Positions 20,157 through 34,312 of a DNA stretch of 64,000 bases are shown one piece after another; position 1 is the stretch's first letter, and each line of letters begins with the position of its first letter. The stretch is from Microvelia longipes (Eukaryota; Arthropoda; Insecta; Hemiptera; Veliidae). The stretch covers positions 35,552,506-35,616,505 of the forward strand of contig JACMZG010001908.1 in NCBI GenBank assembly GCA_018340805.1. The letters run 5' to 3'. Both the position numbers and the translations under genes were made by a program. The notes beneath the pieces were generated by a model. It did not search any database. It was not told the origin of the DNA and saw only the letters and a list, made by a program, of their open reading frames with translations.

Positions 20157-21830
20157 TAGACCTAATAGAACAAGAAAACAAATCAATATAGACACTGTTG
20201 GCAATTCGGTGAAACCTAGGAATAGGAGAATTATAGGATTATGTAATTAATTAATGGTAAAAACATTAAATAAAATAATAATTTAAGGGAAACATTAAAT
20301 TTTGTTAGAATTTGGTACCATCGTACCAAGTTTAAATTTAAGACGGTCTTTATCTAGTGGTTTCAGACCTGCAATACTGATTAAGCAGCAGTGATTGTGC
20401 GGCCAGTATTTAAATTTATGACCACTGGTCTTAATAATTAACTATATTTTCTGATATATTTCTGACGACAAACAGTGCTTTGTTAAAGCTTTGAGATATT
20501 TTGAGATGCCTCGCACCCCATTTTTTATATATTTTATCAAAATATTTGAAATAAAACGTATTTAAAAATAGCTACTTTTTCGTTCTTTGAATGTCTTTTA
20601 TAGACAATTAATGTTTTATATCCTTTATGTAATTTGATGAGACAAACTATTACATTAAGTTAAAGCAAATGGACCGAAAAATTAAAAAATCCTCTAGAAT
20701 AGGGAAAAACAACTAAAAATAGGCAACATTGAGAGAAATGGTTTCTTTTATTAGGAGTCCCCTGAGAGGTAAATAACACTAAATACAATTCTTGACTAGA
20801 ATAGGAGAGAATTAATGTTTCAAACAATTTATTTACCTTTAAAATGTTAGGATTTATTTTTTTTTGTTTTTAATGCATGCCATTTGAAAATAAGCTTTAC
20901 TCCATTTCTATTTTAAAATTATTAGGAACAAAAATTGCACTTAAAATTACTGTACTTGTAACGGATATAGTTGAAATCTCGTTGGACTTGAGGTTCTAGC
21001 CAAAGAGAAGTTATTTTCTCCACACTGTTATTTCTCGCGGTTATACATAAAACAAAAGACCAAATTACGCATGCGGTATCAAAATTTAGGTAAATTACGT
21101 CTTTAAGCCTTCTTGTTGAAATCAAAAAATCTAAATTAAAATAAGTACTGCGTTAGAGTACTAATATTTTGCTTAATACCGGTGTCATTTTAATATATGT
21201 ACATTATATAATTTTATTATGTTAATTTTATTCCCAGCTTTTAGTGAGGATAAAAAGCGCTCCGTAAAATACCGCAAATAACTTAGACAGATCTCATGTA
21301 TCAGTATCATGAGTGAACTGCAGAACTAATAAATATACGTAATAATTATTCTTTATATGAATTTATTTAGTTACTTGTCGTGTTTTCGTGTACTCTGTAG
21401 TTATTAATTAAAATGTTTTTTTGTTGAGATATATACCTTTATTCATGCTGTCATTAATCATATTATATTTTTAGGGACATACCGAGTCAACCAGTTGAGT
21501 CGAGTTCTCTATTAACTCACTGCCTTCTCCCTTCCTTTCAATTAAACAAATTATCTCTATTCAACATTCATTTAGAGTAGTTTATTGAATTTATTTACTA
21601 GTAGCCAGATTTAATACTAAACCATATGTAACTGACTTTTAGCGAATATATCCGTACACATAATCATATTATTACTAGAGGGGCCGTGTTGGTTAAATTT
21701 TGAAACATCGTAAAAATAGCCTAATTTTTTTAGGAAAACAAATTAGGCGCGGGTTCCCGTTCCCGTACATTGTTTGTGTTTTGATTTTTGGGGCCTTTTT
21801 AAATTCTTCTTTTAATCCATTTAATTCTTT
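20157..21830. other. A+T-rich DNA, no gene recognised
   Basis: No coding sequence or repeat family was recognised. A small hairpin GGTACCATCGTACC (20316-20329) and a CCTAATTT/AAATTAGG inverted pair at about 21719-21748 are the only structures I noted. The latter lies just outside the family B copy. Confidence 0.45.
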
Positions 21831-21952
21831 TAGCGAATTTCCTTTGGGAAAAAATTCGCTAATGGGATAGGCCTCATGGCGGAATTCGAACCTCGGACCA
21901 CGACACAAATCCGTTCAGAGGTCCCTAATGACGAAAAAAAAATTTCGCGAGA

Positions 21953-21956
<4 letters not shown>

Positions 21957-21997
<41 letters not shown>

Positions 21998-22048
21998 TAT
22001 ATATATATTATATATATATATATAATGTATATATATATATATATATAT

Positions 22049-22144
<96 letters not shown>
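21957..22144. repeat. (TA)n microsatellite in the left arm of family B copy 1
   Basis: Nearly pure TA with occasional phase slips. It sits about 120 bp inside the element end, directly after the module AGGTCCCTAATGACGAAAAA. Confidence 0.95.
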
Positions 22145-22145
<1 letters not shown>

Positions 22146-22783
22146 TATGTTTCTACACTTCTTTTGTAAACTCTATCTTCGAACGGATTTATTTTTTAAC
22201 CAAACTTGGTGCAAAATCAACCTTCGGAGGACACGAACCCTATTCAAAACCAGGTTTTGTGACGTCATTAACCCGGTTTGCTGAGTCAGCGAAATTTTCA
22301 GAAGATCAGCAAAATTCAGGTTAATTTTTTGCCGCGAAAAGGTCAATATTTGTTTTTTGAGACGCTGAATCGTATGAAACCGGTCCGAAGTCGATACGAC
22401 CACTCTAAGTGACCTAAAAATCCATTGTAAATGACCAAAAACCAAATTTAGGTCGATAAAAAATAAATTTCGAGTAGGGTGTCGTTTCTATGTAATTTTA
22501 GGCGCTGAATCGAATGAAACCGGTCCGAAAACAATACGACCACTTTAAGTTACCAAAAAGTCGAAAAAACCACAAAAAATATAGAAAACCAACATTACGG
22601 TCGTTGAAAATTAAATTTCGAGTAGGGTGTCGTTTTCAATTTTTTTGGGCCTCTGAGTTGAATGGCAGTAGTCCGGAGTCAATTCGACCACTCAGACTCA
22701 GGGTACCTGGGTTCACATCCTGGAAGGGTCGATAATTTTTTATCGTTTTTTTTTACTAAATATATTAACAACTAAAAAAATTT

Positions 22784-22870
22784 TGGCGTGGTGGTCCGCA
22801 TGTCGGGCGAATTTCCTTTGGATGCGAGCTCTCAAACCCAGAGTACCTGGGTTCAAATCCTAGTAGGGAC
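22784..22870 (+). other. tRNA-like module of family B (A-box and B-box-like)
   Basis: GGCGTGGTGGTCCGCATGTC is followed about 60 nt later by GGGTTCAAATCC, which matches the pol III B-box pattern GGTTCRANTCC. The spacing would suit a tRNA with a long variable arm. No clover-leaf acceptor stem is evident, so this is a tRNA-derived SINE-type module, not a tRNA gene. Equivalent modules recur near 30670-30760 (minus) and 49600-49690 (plus). Confidence 0.55.
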
Positions 22871-23929
22871 AATAATTTTTTATGGTTTTTTTTACACAAT
22901 ATAAGTTTACAACTAAAAATAATTCTGGCGCGGTGGTCCGCATGTCTAGTTTTGTACAACAACTGGATGAATATGCGCATTTCCTTTGGAAAATACAGAC
23001 AAAATGAGTTACGAGCAGTGCTTGACAATTGAGTAACTGCTTAGGTTCTAAAGCATGAACCGGAACCACGCAATGGGCATGGTTCTTTTCCACGCAAGAA
23101 ATGGGTTGTTTAGCACGGAAACACGCTTTCTAAATGAAATTCGCCCCACAGCGGACCACCGCGCGGAATTATTTATTTAGTAGTTGTAAACTTATATAAT
23201 GTAAAAGGCACGGAAACACGCATCCAAAGGAAATTCGCCCGACATGCGGACACCGCGCCAGAATTATTTTCTAGTTGTAAACTTATATTAGGTAAAAAAC
23301 GGTAAAAAATTATTGTCCCTACTAGAATTTGAACCCATGTACTCTGGGTTTGAGTGCTCGCATCCAAAGGAAATTCGCCCGACATGCGGATAACCGCGCC
23401 AGAATTATTTTCTAGTTGTAAACTTATATTAAGTAAAAAAAAACGATAAAAAATTATCGTCCCTTCCAGGATGTGAACCCAGGTACCTTGAGTTTGAGTG
23501 GTCGTATTGACTTCGGACCACTGGCATTCAACTCAGAGGCCCAAAATTACATAGAAAACGACACCCGACTCGAAATTTATTTTTTATCGACCTAAATTTG
23601 GTTTTTGGTCATTTACAATGGTTTTTTCGATTTTTAGGTCACTTAGAGTGGTCGTATCGACTTCGGACCGGTTTTATTCGATTCAGCGTCTCAAAAAAAC
23701 ATTAATATTGACCTTTTTCGCGGCAAAAATATTAACCCTGAATTTTTCTGATTTTTTGAAATTTCGCTGACTCAGCTAACCGGTTAATGACGTCACAAAA
23801 ACCTGGTTTTCAATAGGGTTCGTGTTCTCCCAAAGGTTGATTTTTGTACCAAGTTTGGTTATAAAATATTAATCCGTTCGAAAGATAGGTGTTTACAAGA
23901 AAGTCTGAAATACACATATAATTATTATA

Positions 23930-23934
23930 ATATA

Positions 23935-24018
<84 letters not shown>

Positions 24019-24060
24019 TATATATTATTTATATATATATATTATTATATTATATATATA

Positions 24061-24135
<75 letters not shown>
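23930..24135. repeat. (TA)n microsatellite in the right arm of family B copy 1
   Basis: This is the mirror position of the array at 21957-22144, again bordered by the CGTCATTTGGGACCTCTGAA module. Confidence 0.95.
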
Positions 24136-24140
<5 letters not shown>

Positions 24141-24263
24141 GCGAAAATTTTTTTTTCGTCATTTGGGACCTCTGAAACGTATTTGTGTCGTGGTCCGAGG
24201 TTCGAATTCCGCCATGACGCCTATCCCATTAGCGAATTTTTTCCCAACAAAGGAAATTCGCTA

Positions 24264-25022
24264 ATATACAAGGTGCATAATATCTTGTATTCTTCCCTAA
24301 AAGCACGAAAAGCCCAATAAAAGTTAACATTCTAAATTACATTTTTTTTTGTAAAATTTGGCGAAAAAAAGTGACACCAAAGTTAACTACATCTCCCAAA
24401 AACACAAGAAAAATACACCGAGAAATTACTTCTTAAATTTTATTAATTTACATCTAACGGTTCAACATTTTAGAGGGAGGGATTCGATTAGTTAGGAAAT
24501 TTAAGGGAGGACTTTTGGGCAACCCTGTATAGCTTTTTACATAATTTTATTTCTTTATTCTTTACAATTGCTTTTACATTTTTTTATTTTATTACATGTA
24601 TAAAAATGAGAATTCTCTTTAACCTTAAATATATTTATATAAATATATATTTTCAGATGTAAGATGCCCTATTTCTAAACTATCTCAATTCATTCTAGCA
24701 TTGACTTCTGATAATCTCGGTCTAAGAATCACCCACTACAGTCAGAACAAGAATTCCGTATTTTCCAGTTATGTTTTTCTAGTTTTATTTATACAAAAAT
24801 CAACCTAAAACTATAAGGGGAGATTTTTTTTAAATATATGACATCCGTTTGTTATATCAAAGTAAAAATATTCATGCCAAACTTTTTTGTGGGAAATGGT
24901 TTTAACTTTGAAATAAGTTTTTATTTCTAATAATTTTCTTTGATTTTATAATTAAATTAAAATGTATTTTACTTATTAATATATATAAAGATTATCATAC
25001 ATTAGTTTAGTTTAAATATAAT
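24264..25022. other. A+T-rich DNA, nothing recognised
   Basis: No gene or repeat family was seen in this stretch. Confidence 0.45.
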
Positions 25023-25830
25023 ATTCTGATGCGGTAGTCCGCTAGCCAGGCGAATTTTATTTATAAATCTTGCTTTTTTACTCACCAACATTATGCTTTA
25101 AAAATTTGCATAAACTGAGCTTCAAATAAGTGCAAATTATGCTTCGACATGTACTGTATAATATATGGGATGGAAATACGTATTTTCTTTGAAAAAAGGC
25201 AAAATTAAATGTGACGCTATTGTACAGGTTATAATACTTAGACCGGAAACAAAGACAAGAAGAGGATTTAAGATCAAGAAAGGACGTAATTCAAAGACAA
25301 TTGGCACAGCTTGCTGGCTTCCGGGTCAGAATTATTTTTAAGTTATTAACTTATGAAAAATATGACGATACAAAATTATCACTAATACCAAAATTAGAAT
25401 CTGACTTTGAGTTCTACAACCTATTATTATTAATGTAACTTAAAGGAATAAAGCATTTATTTTGACTCTAGACCAGCTTTATTCGATTCAGCGCCCCAAA
25501 AAACATGGAAAACGCCACCACTTGAAATTTAATGACAACCGATAGTTTAATTTTCCGGTAATTTACCTCGTTTTTTTTAACTTTTTGGTCCCTTAGAATG
25601 ATATTGTCGTTTCTGAAACTATTTTATTCGATTCAGCGCCCGATAAACATGGGGAATGACACCCGACTCGAAATTATTTGTTTACCTACATTAACCTTTA
25701 AGTTTTGCGGTATTTTACCACGGTCTTTTCGGCATTTTGGTCACTGAAGTTGGTCTTTTTTATCGTGTTTCATTCGATTCAGCATCCCAAACACATAAAT
25801 AAGGGCATCCCAACCCTAAATACACCGAAA
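25023..25830. repeat. Family B relics
   Basis: A short piece at 25026-25060 (GATGCGGTAGTCCGC, AGGCGAATTTTA) matches the A-box-like module. From about 25455 to 25830 there are three diverged modules, each with TTTATTCGATTCAGC or similar followed by a CGCCACC, GACACCC or GGCATCCC phrase. These correspond to the minus strand of the 145-bp CCGGTCCGAAG modules. The 25070-25440 interior is unrecognised. Confidence 0.5.
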
Positions 25831-26365
25831 GGAAGGAAATAATATTAGCTTATGGGACGGTCTAAAAGTAAGACGTAAGGAGTAAGTCTTCTCTTACTTG
25901 TCCATAAACAAATTCAGTAGCAAAAAAATCTCATGCTGAGTTGTATGTACTGTTAAGTAAATAAAATTATTTATGTCATATTATATTAAATAAATAATTT
26001 AATTTGGGTTTAAGTACCTAAACAACTGATTATATGCACTGTGACATAATTGACATTTCCTAGGTAGAATAGATTTGGTGTTAATACGGATATCATGTTA
26101 TACATACGTAACAAACATGTATCTACATGTAATAGTTATTACATGTTGATACATGTATATTGTATATAGTTATATGTATATTAACTTTTATTAATATACG
26201 TAGATTAAGTATTATTTGTACATTTACTTAGTAACACTCATAACTATAAATATAAGCTACAAGTTATATTCTTTAACTATTTATTAGTTTTATATTAAAA
26301 TTTATTTATAGTTCCGGTTTATTATCTGCTGCTAACAGTTATCGTTAGTCCCTTCAAGAATAAAA
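25831..26365. other. A+T-rich DNA, nothing recognised
   Basis: Contains a local cluster of ATGTATACATGTA-like short repeats (26100-26175) but no gene or repeat family. Confidence 0.4.
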
Positions 26366-27065
26366 AAAAAACTCAGGTATGGTGTATTTTGACTTCGGCA
26401 CTTTTCATTACAACTTCGGACTTATTTAGCTAGTCCTCAGTATGTCACCATTATCCAAAGCTTAGGGTGGTATTACTTCAGTCTCTCTGTGTTCGAACAC
26501 AGAATAAAATATTGATCTGAAATCTAGGGTGTTACAACTTCGGACTTATTTAGCTCGTGCTCAGTATGTCACCATTATCTAAAGCTTAGGGTGGTATTAC
26601 TTCAGTCTCTCTGTGCTCGACCACAGAATAAAATATTGATCTGAAATCTAGGTGTTACAACTTCGGACTTATTTAGCTCGTCCTCAGTATGTCACGATTA
26701 TCCAAAGCTTAGGGCGGTATTACTTTAGTCTCACTGTGCTCGACCACAGAATAAAATATTGATCTGAAATCTAGGGTGTTACAACTTCGGACTTATTTAG
26801 CTCGTGCTCAGTATGTCACCATTATCCAAAGCTTAGGGTGGTATTACTTTAGTCTCACTGTGCACGACCACAGAATAAAATATTGATCTGAAAGGGTGTT
26901 ACAACTTCGGACTTATTTAGCTCGTCCTCAGTATGTCACGATTATCCAAAGCTTAGGGCGGATTACTTCAGTCTCTCTGTGTTCGACCACAGAATGAAAT
27001 ATTGATCCAAAATCTTGGATGTTACAACTTCGGACTCGCTTTGTTTGTCCTTCGCTGACCTTAGA
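26366..27065 (-). repeat. Tandem array of about 123-bp units derived from family A tail
   Basis: CAACTTCGGACTTATTTAGC recurs at 26411, 26535, 26658, 26782 and 26902, with a diverged start at 27025 (periods 120-124). Each unit also has AAGCTTAGGG, CAGTCTCTCTGTG and ACAGAATAAAATATTGATC. The CTTCGGACT...AGCTCGTCCTCAG block is the minus-strand form of the GAGCGAAGCGAGTCCGAAG motif of family A. The array is flanked on the left by a decayed tail (TTGACTTCGGCACTTTTC). Confidence 0.85.
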
Positions 27066-27266
27066 AAACTAAATTTCTCAAGTGGTTATTTTAAGGTAGA
27101 TTAAAGCTTCGGAAGTATTACATTAGCCATTCAACTACGTTTCAATGTTCATAAGAGCCTTAATAATAACTACTTTCATACTTGCGAGCTTAATTTTTTT
27201 TAATTTTAAACATGTAGATGTATAATAGTATTATATTTTATAACGTATTATACGTTTTGACACAAT

Positions 27267-27773
27267 ATAATTGTGCGAGAGACACCAAGGAAATGTAACA
27301 AGCAAAATTCAATGCTACATCTGGGAACTGTTCCATCATTCGACATTCGTCATACTTGATGGCTCGACATAATGTCATGTCCCACTCTGTTTCGTTACGT
27401 CTAACTCATCAGGGCGCCGACAGAGCCTGAACAGAGCATTTTGCTTGTTACATTTCCTTGTGTCAACTATTCATGTTTTACAAAACTCGGTAGTATCAAA
27501 ATGATATATGTTTTGCTTGCCATGCATGATGGCGGTAAGAGAGCACCGCTCGTCTCTGGTAAGTACTTTACATTATATTCTTCGGAATTAATTGAAGGTC
27601 CGAGTGAGTTCAGGCTCTGTCGGCGCCCTGATGAGTTAGACGTAACGAAACAGAGTGGGACATGACATTATGTCGAGCCATCAAGTATGACGAATGTCGA
27701 ATGATGGAACAGTTCCCAGATGTAGCATTGCATTTTGCTTGTTACATTTCCTTGGTGTCTCTCGCACAATTAT
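27267..27773. mobile_element. Family C element with 166-bp inverted repeats
   Basis: Bases 27267-27432 and 27608-27773 are almost perfect reverse complements. The tips read TTGTGCGAGAGACACC. The 175-bp interior includes TGTCAACTATTCATG and AAAACTCGGTAGTATC, which also occur just outside the right end (27778-27830) and again near 28076. Open frames at 27441-27665 and 27662-27877 cross the inverted repeat and are not considered genes. Long inverted repeats with a short unique centre fit a foldback or non-autonomous DNA transposon. Confidence 0.75.
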
Positions 27774-27879
27774 TTTGTGTCAACTATTCATGTTTTGCAA
27801 AACTCGGTAGTATCAAAATGATATATTATACGTTTTGTTATTGTGATTGTTTTGCGGTAAAATCTTTGTTTCATTGATG

Positions 27880-28847
27880 TAAACAACCTTTTTTTATATA
27901 TAATCTTAAGTATCGCACTAATAAATATGTATAGCGAATTTCAAAAGAAAAAATAATCTTATGGAGTTAGGGACACTGTGGGGGGGATTTTTTAGAGGGG
28001 GGATTTATAATAAAAAGTATATTATTTTATAAAATTATACTATTTTAGATATTATTGTGCAAAAGACTCAATATATTGTGTCAACTATTAATGTATTGCA
28101 AAACTCGGTAGTCTTAAATGTTATATTTTTGAATCTTTCCTTTTGGCTAAAGAAATTTTTTTTTCGTGTCAGTTCATTAGGCAACATTTGTTCTCAATAA
28201 AATATAAAATATATGTCTCATTAAATATTTATCGCCAACATAAATTCATCCTTTATCTTTTATTTCTCTTTCATATTCTTTCAAGCTGCATTATTAATTC
28301 AGTTCTGAGAAAGCTTATCTAATCAACAAATGTAATCGATTAATTAAATATTGCAAAAATTGTAATTTTTAAGGGCTTTGAAATACTTAAAAAGCTCATT
28401 TTTAGCATAATTTTCTTAGGATTTAAATCCACCCACTAATCTCTTTCAAAGATAAGGAAGAGGTCAATGGAATAATTTTATCTCGTTAATATAGTCTTGT
28501 ATTTAATTCTTACAAATTATTGATTATTCAAAGCCTCAAAGTGTACAGATGATAAAACCATCTGGTGAGTGTGAAATTAGTGGAAATTACAGGTATATTC
28601 TGTCCTGTTATTATTATTGGTTTGAAGGCGGATAAAGATTATGCCTACGTAATGCCATGAGATAGCGAGGTGATGAAGGCGATCAATTCTTCTTGATCTA
28701 TGCTAATATTGTCTTATGAAAAGGTTTATATTGTACGGGGGTGGAACTTTAGATCGATTGTTTGATCAATTATAATATCCGAGATTACCTTTTATGTTGT
28801 ATTAGCGTGCATTTTTCTTTTATCTTTTTCACTCTCTTCCTCTTTTT
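27880..28847. other. A+T-rich DNA, nothing recognised
   Basis: Apart from the TGTCAACTATTAATG, AAAACTCGGTAGT phrase near 28076-28110 (a family C-associated relic), no feature was recognised. Confidence 0.45.
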
Positions 28848-29630
28848 ACTTTTCCTAATTTATACTGTAGTTATGTGGAAAAAGCAGTGTTTGCGAAAAA
28901 AAAATCGAAACGGGTATTTCTTCTGAATTATCCGTTTTAGGTGTTTTAAAGTCTCTTGAGTGTTTTTCACGAAGTTTTTTGTCTGAATGTGTGTGTCTGT
29001 TATCATCGTAACCAGTGTATTTATGCTAGATAGTTGAACATGGGTGAAAAATATTTTTTAGGCCTAGTTGTGTTGTTTGGAAAATTATTATTATGATGTC
29101 ATCAACCGAACATAATGATTCAGCCAAAATTTCGAAAAATCATTAAATGCATAAATTTCTAATTGAGTATGCATGTAGTCATATATAAGACTTAAACTGT
29201 GCCAAGTTTTATCTCATTTCGAGTTCAATTTTTATCAAATTACTTGTGTACGTCTTTTAAAAAATCGAAACATAATCCCATTATGTTGAAATATGGTACA
29301 AGTGTATCCCTGTACGTAGTAAATAAGTATACGTTTCGTTTCAATACGTCAAGTATATCTGTAGTTTTCGTTAGATGATAAAAGTTAAGTAGCATCGAGT
29401 GAGGTCAGTGCTTGGATAGGTGACTGCAGGGAACAAAACTAATGTAGTTACTATCTGAGGTAGAGCAAAGCGAGTTCGAGGACTTGTTGCACTAAATATT
29501 TTGCGAATTGTATATTCTGAGGACGAGCGAAGCGAGTCCAAAGTAGGAAGGGCTAAGGGAATCTAAAGAATCTGAGCTAAGGGAATCTGTTGGGCTGAAG
29601 AAAAGTTTTGAGGTACCCCGTACCCGATAT
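28848..29630 (+). mobile_element. Family A repeat, near full length
   Basis: Complete order: head hairpin (TTTTTACTTTTCCTAATTTA, GTAGTTATGTGGAAAA), TTGCG, AAACGGGTATTTC, TCCGTTTTAGGTG, CACGAAGTTTTTTGTC, TTATCATCGTA, ATGATGTCATCAACC, CAAGTTTTATCTCATTTCG, then the 5S-like segment at 29395-29434 (CTTGGATAGGTGACTGCAGG). The tail has two GAGCGAAGCGAG-type motifs and ends GAGGTACCCCGTACCCGAT. Confidence 0.8.
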
Positions 29631-29940
29631 TTTCAGGTAGTTATTTGCTATTTAAACTTTTTTTTTAATAATTGTTATGTTATTATAGTCCAAGAGCCAG
29701 GCCTAAAAAATGTCAAACTCATTTTGTTCTACTTCAAACCTAATTTTTCTGAAAATATACCTTAAGCTATGAAAGAAAAGAATAGTCTGCCAACCCAGAG
29801 TGGAGCCTTTCATAAGAATGCGCTTGCTCAAAGTATTAAAAAATTGCACAAATTCCAGTTTTCTTGCAATAAGTGGTTCCCTGTAGGTTGTGTCTAAAAT
29901 ATGAAGAAAACATTTTTTAAAGCTGATACAATTTCCTAAA

Positions 29941-31778
<1,838 letters not shown>

Positions 31779-32033
31779 AAAACGAGTGTTTTTACGTCAA
31801 AATCGGATTACTACAACTAAAGTTATGACGTTTGTTAAATGACCAAAACAATTCAATCTTTTTCAAAGAAATTCGCTGACTTTGCATGAATTATCCATTT
31901 TTTGGTGTTTTTGAAAGAGCCATAACTTCTTTCTTCTTAATTTATATAAGGTATATTTTCAGAAACAATTGGTTTCAAGTAGTACAAAATGAGTCACATT
32001 TTTACAGGTTCGGCTCTTGGACTATTTAGTACT

Positions 32034-33439
32034 TAATATTCCTTTTTTCAAGACATAAACTAATTTTTTATCTTTTCATACATTTTTAGGTAGTTAATAG
32101 AGAATTACAGTTTTCTGTCTGTATTCACATATATTTTATTTTGCATAAGTATCATTAATTAAATATTCGTTTAAAATTGTTTCTATTTTTAGTTCGCACT
32201 CATTTACTCTTTCGTCTTAAATAATTTAACTTTCTACTTCTTTTCTCAGTAATCAAGATAAGGTGACTTATGCTTTCAACACTTGTATGCAATATTTTAA
32301 GAAAAGAATTTGTTAGATTGTATCTTTATGCTTATAATTATGATTAGCTATGAATAATAATTAGTCTGCGTGTGTCTACCACCCACGAGGAAGTCAATTC
32401 TCAAAGTTAAAGTGCATTGTGGGTGAATTTGATACAAACATTTTTGTTTAGAATACTAATGAAATTAATCGCACTTAATATCTTTAGACCGGTAATTGGG
32501 ATACTTAAACGGTATTTTAAAGCCAAAATAAATCCTAGATTTGATTGTTGCAATTTAGGTGAGAGGAAGTATTTTTTAATATCCGATATAAGAGCTTGCA
32601 ATGTGTGTGAGGTATATAAGCTATAACATTTTATTTTGTGTTGTCTTGTGTTTCGTTGAGATTTAATTTATTAAGATTCACAACAAGTTGTATGCATGAC
32701 GTATAAACTCGAGGGAAATTTTTCAAACATGGGAAAAATTGCTTTCTTATAAGTTAGAGACAAATTTCCAACATACTCTAAACTAGTAGCATATTTTAGC
32801 GAAATTTCATCATGAAAATGACGCTTATAAGGTTGTTATGTTTTACACTTTCTAATAACTGGATTCTAATAACTTTCTGATAATGGAGTAACTGCTTAAG
32901 TTATAAAGCATAAACTGGAACCTTCTGCAAGAAATGCATTGTTAATTACGGAAACACGCTTACCAAAGGAAATTCGCCCAGCATGCGGGCCATCGCTCTA
33001 AAAGTTTATTTTTTGTAAAACGTGTCTGAATATAGAATGAACACATCAATATCACCATGTTTAACTGAAAACGTTTTTTAGGCTTCCTAAAGTTATAATT
33101 TAGTATTCTAAAAAAGCACCAGCTGTCATTCTACTCATAATTTATTTAGTCGAAAAACACTTATGGTTTACAATGTTGTGTCGTGGGGTGTCCGGCCAGT
33201 GTCCAGTGTGACGTCACATCTTCAATATATTTATTTCCTTTTGATGCTATGGTAAAGAGTTATTATGTATAAAAAATCAATAGTTGCCCCATTTTAATTT
33301 TATATTTGATTGTAAAGCATTAATGGGAACTCATTTTTGTCCCAAATACATTATTAAATTTCTTAACATGCTTTGTCTCTATTTAAGAAAATACTTGAAA
33401 TTATACCCAGATAAAATTTTAGGTATCATAATAAGAATA
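32034..33439. other. A+T-rich DNA with one family B fragment
   Basis: At 32935-33005 there is a short family B piece (ACGGAAACACGCTTACC, AAAGGAAATTCGCCC, GCATGCGGGCCATCG). Open frames on both strands at about 32407-32626 and one at 33284-33514 have no recognisable family. Nothing else was seen. Confidence 0.45.
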
Positions 33440-33730
33440 AAAATCGACTACGGGTACCTCGATACTTTTCTTCACAACTTTGGTATCTCTTTGCTCCTCC
33501 TCAGAATGCAATAATTATAGATCACCTAATAGCCTAAGTCTGAATAGAGTAGTTATCCGATGTCTTGGGTCTTATGACTTCAGACTCTCTTCGCTCGTCC
33601 TACGCTTGTCATAATTCACTAAAGCTGAAAGTGGCATTACTTGGTCTCGTTACGCTCTACCTCAGGATTATTCGGCGACCAAATCTTTGGGGTGTTATAG
33701 TCTTAGATTTATTAGAGCTTAGAAAAATGC
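33440..33730 (-). mobile_element. Family A repeat, diverged tail
   Basis: Reads, on the plus strand, AAATCGACTACGGGTACCTC, CTTCACAACTTTGGTATC, CTTCAGACTCTCTTCGCTCG and TCTCGTTACGCTC, which are degenerate minus-strand forms of the family A tail motifs. Two or three tandem versions of the motif are present, resembling the organisation at 26.4-27.1 kb. Confidence 0.5.
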
Positions 33731-33954
33731 GTTAGATAGGCATTCAATAAAATAATTCGGGTGATACTTTTAATGCATTGACCTACAGATCATTCTTGGC
33801 AGCCAAATTCTTTACAAATATAGTTTTTTTATAAGAATATTAGCTCTTCATTCAATCAATATATCAAATGACTTGATAATTAAATTTTTTTGCTCGGTAA
33901 AACGTCTTGATTTTGACAGATGTGAACAAACTTTTTTTAAATATTTTATTCTCA

Positions 33955-34020
<66 letters not shown>

Positions 34021-34260
34021 TTTAGGCTCAAAAGATGTTTAAAGCCTCCTATGAATTGATAACTAGATTGTCCTCTCTATTAATATATCTTTATGGTCCA
34101 CGCTGTCAGATAGAAACTAGCAGATACAGATCTAATTTTATTTCTAAAAATTGAGTTATAAACTATTACGGAGGTGGATTAGAAATAACAATAATAATAA
34201 TAATGATATATAAATAACAATGAAAAACAAAAAATTATATATAACAATAACATAATAATA

Positions 34261-34312
<52 letters not shown>

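Larger units (their letters stand above)
21831..24263. mobile_element. Family B composite element, long palindromic copy
   Basis: The two halves are reverse complements over more than 1 kb: 21831-22960 against about 23160-24263. Both outer ends are the small hairpin TAGCGAATTTCC...GGAAATTCGCTA. Moving inward on the left arm: a GGTTCGAATTCC-like B box (minus strand), AGGTCCCTAATGACG, a (TA)n array, GGACACGAACCC, then GCTGAGTCAGCG. Then come two modules with CCGGTCCGAAGTCGATACGA or variants and one tRNA-like module with GTTCACATCC, then GGCGTGGTGGTCCGCATG units. The centre (about 22960-23160) carries ATTTCCTTTGGAAAAT and AACCGGAACCACGCAATGGG. Open frames in this span, for example 22173-22445 and 22514-22735, are the repeat read in frame and not genes. 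Confidence 0.8.

Noticed and set aside
22173..22735. Open frames reading CCGGTCCGAAG-type modules (also at 30657, 30983, 49155 and 49485)
   Set aside because: The same peptide phrases recur wherever family B occurs and on both strands, so they are repeat translations.
22784..22870. A genuine tRNA gene
   Set aside because: B-box and possible A-box are there, but no acceptor stem or anticodon arm can be folded, and the sequence is repeated in every family B copy.
26366..27065. CRISPR-like array
   Set aside because: Units are contiguous 120-124-bp tandem repeats without unique spacers, in a eukaryotic setting.
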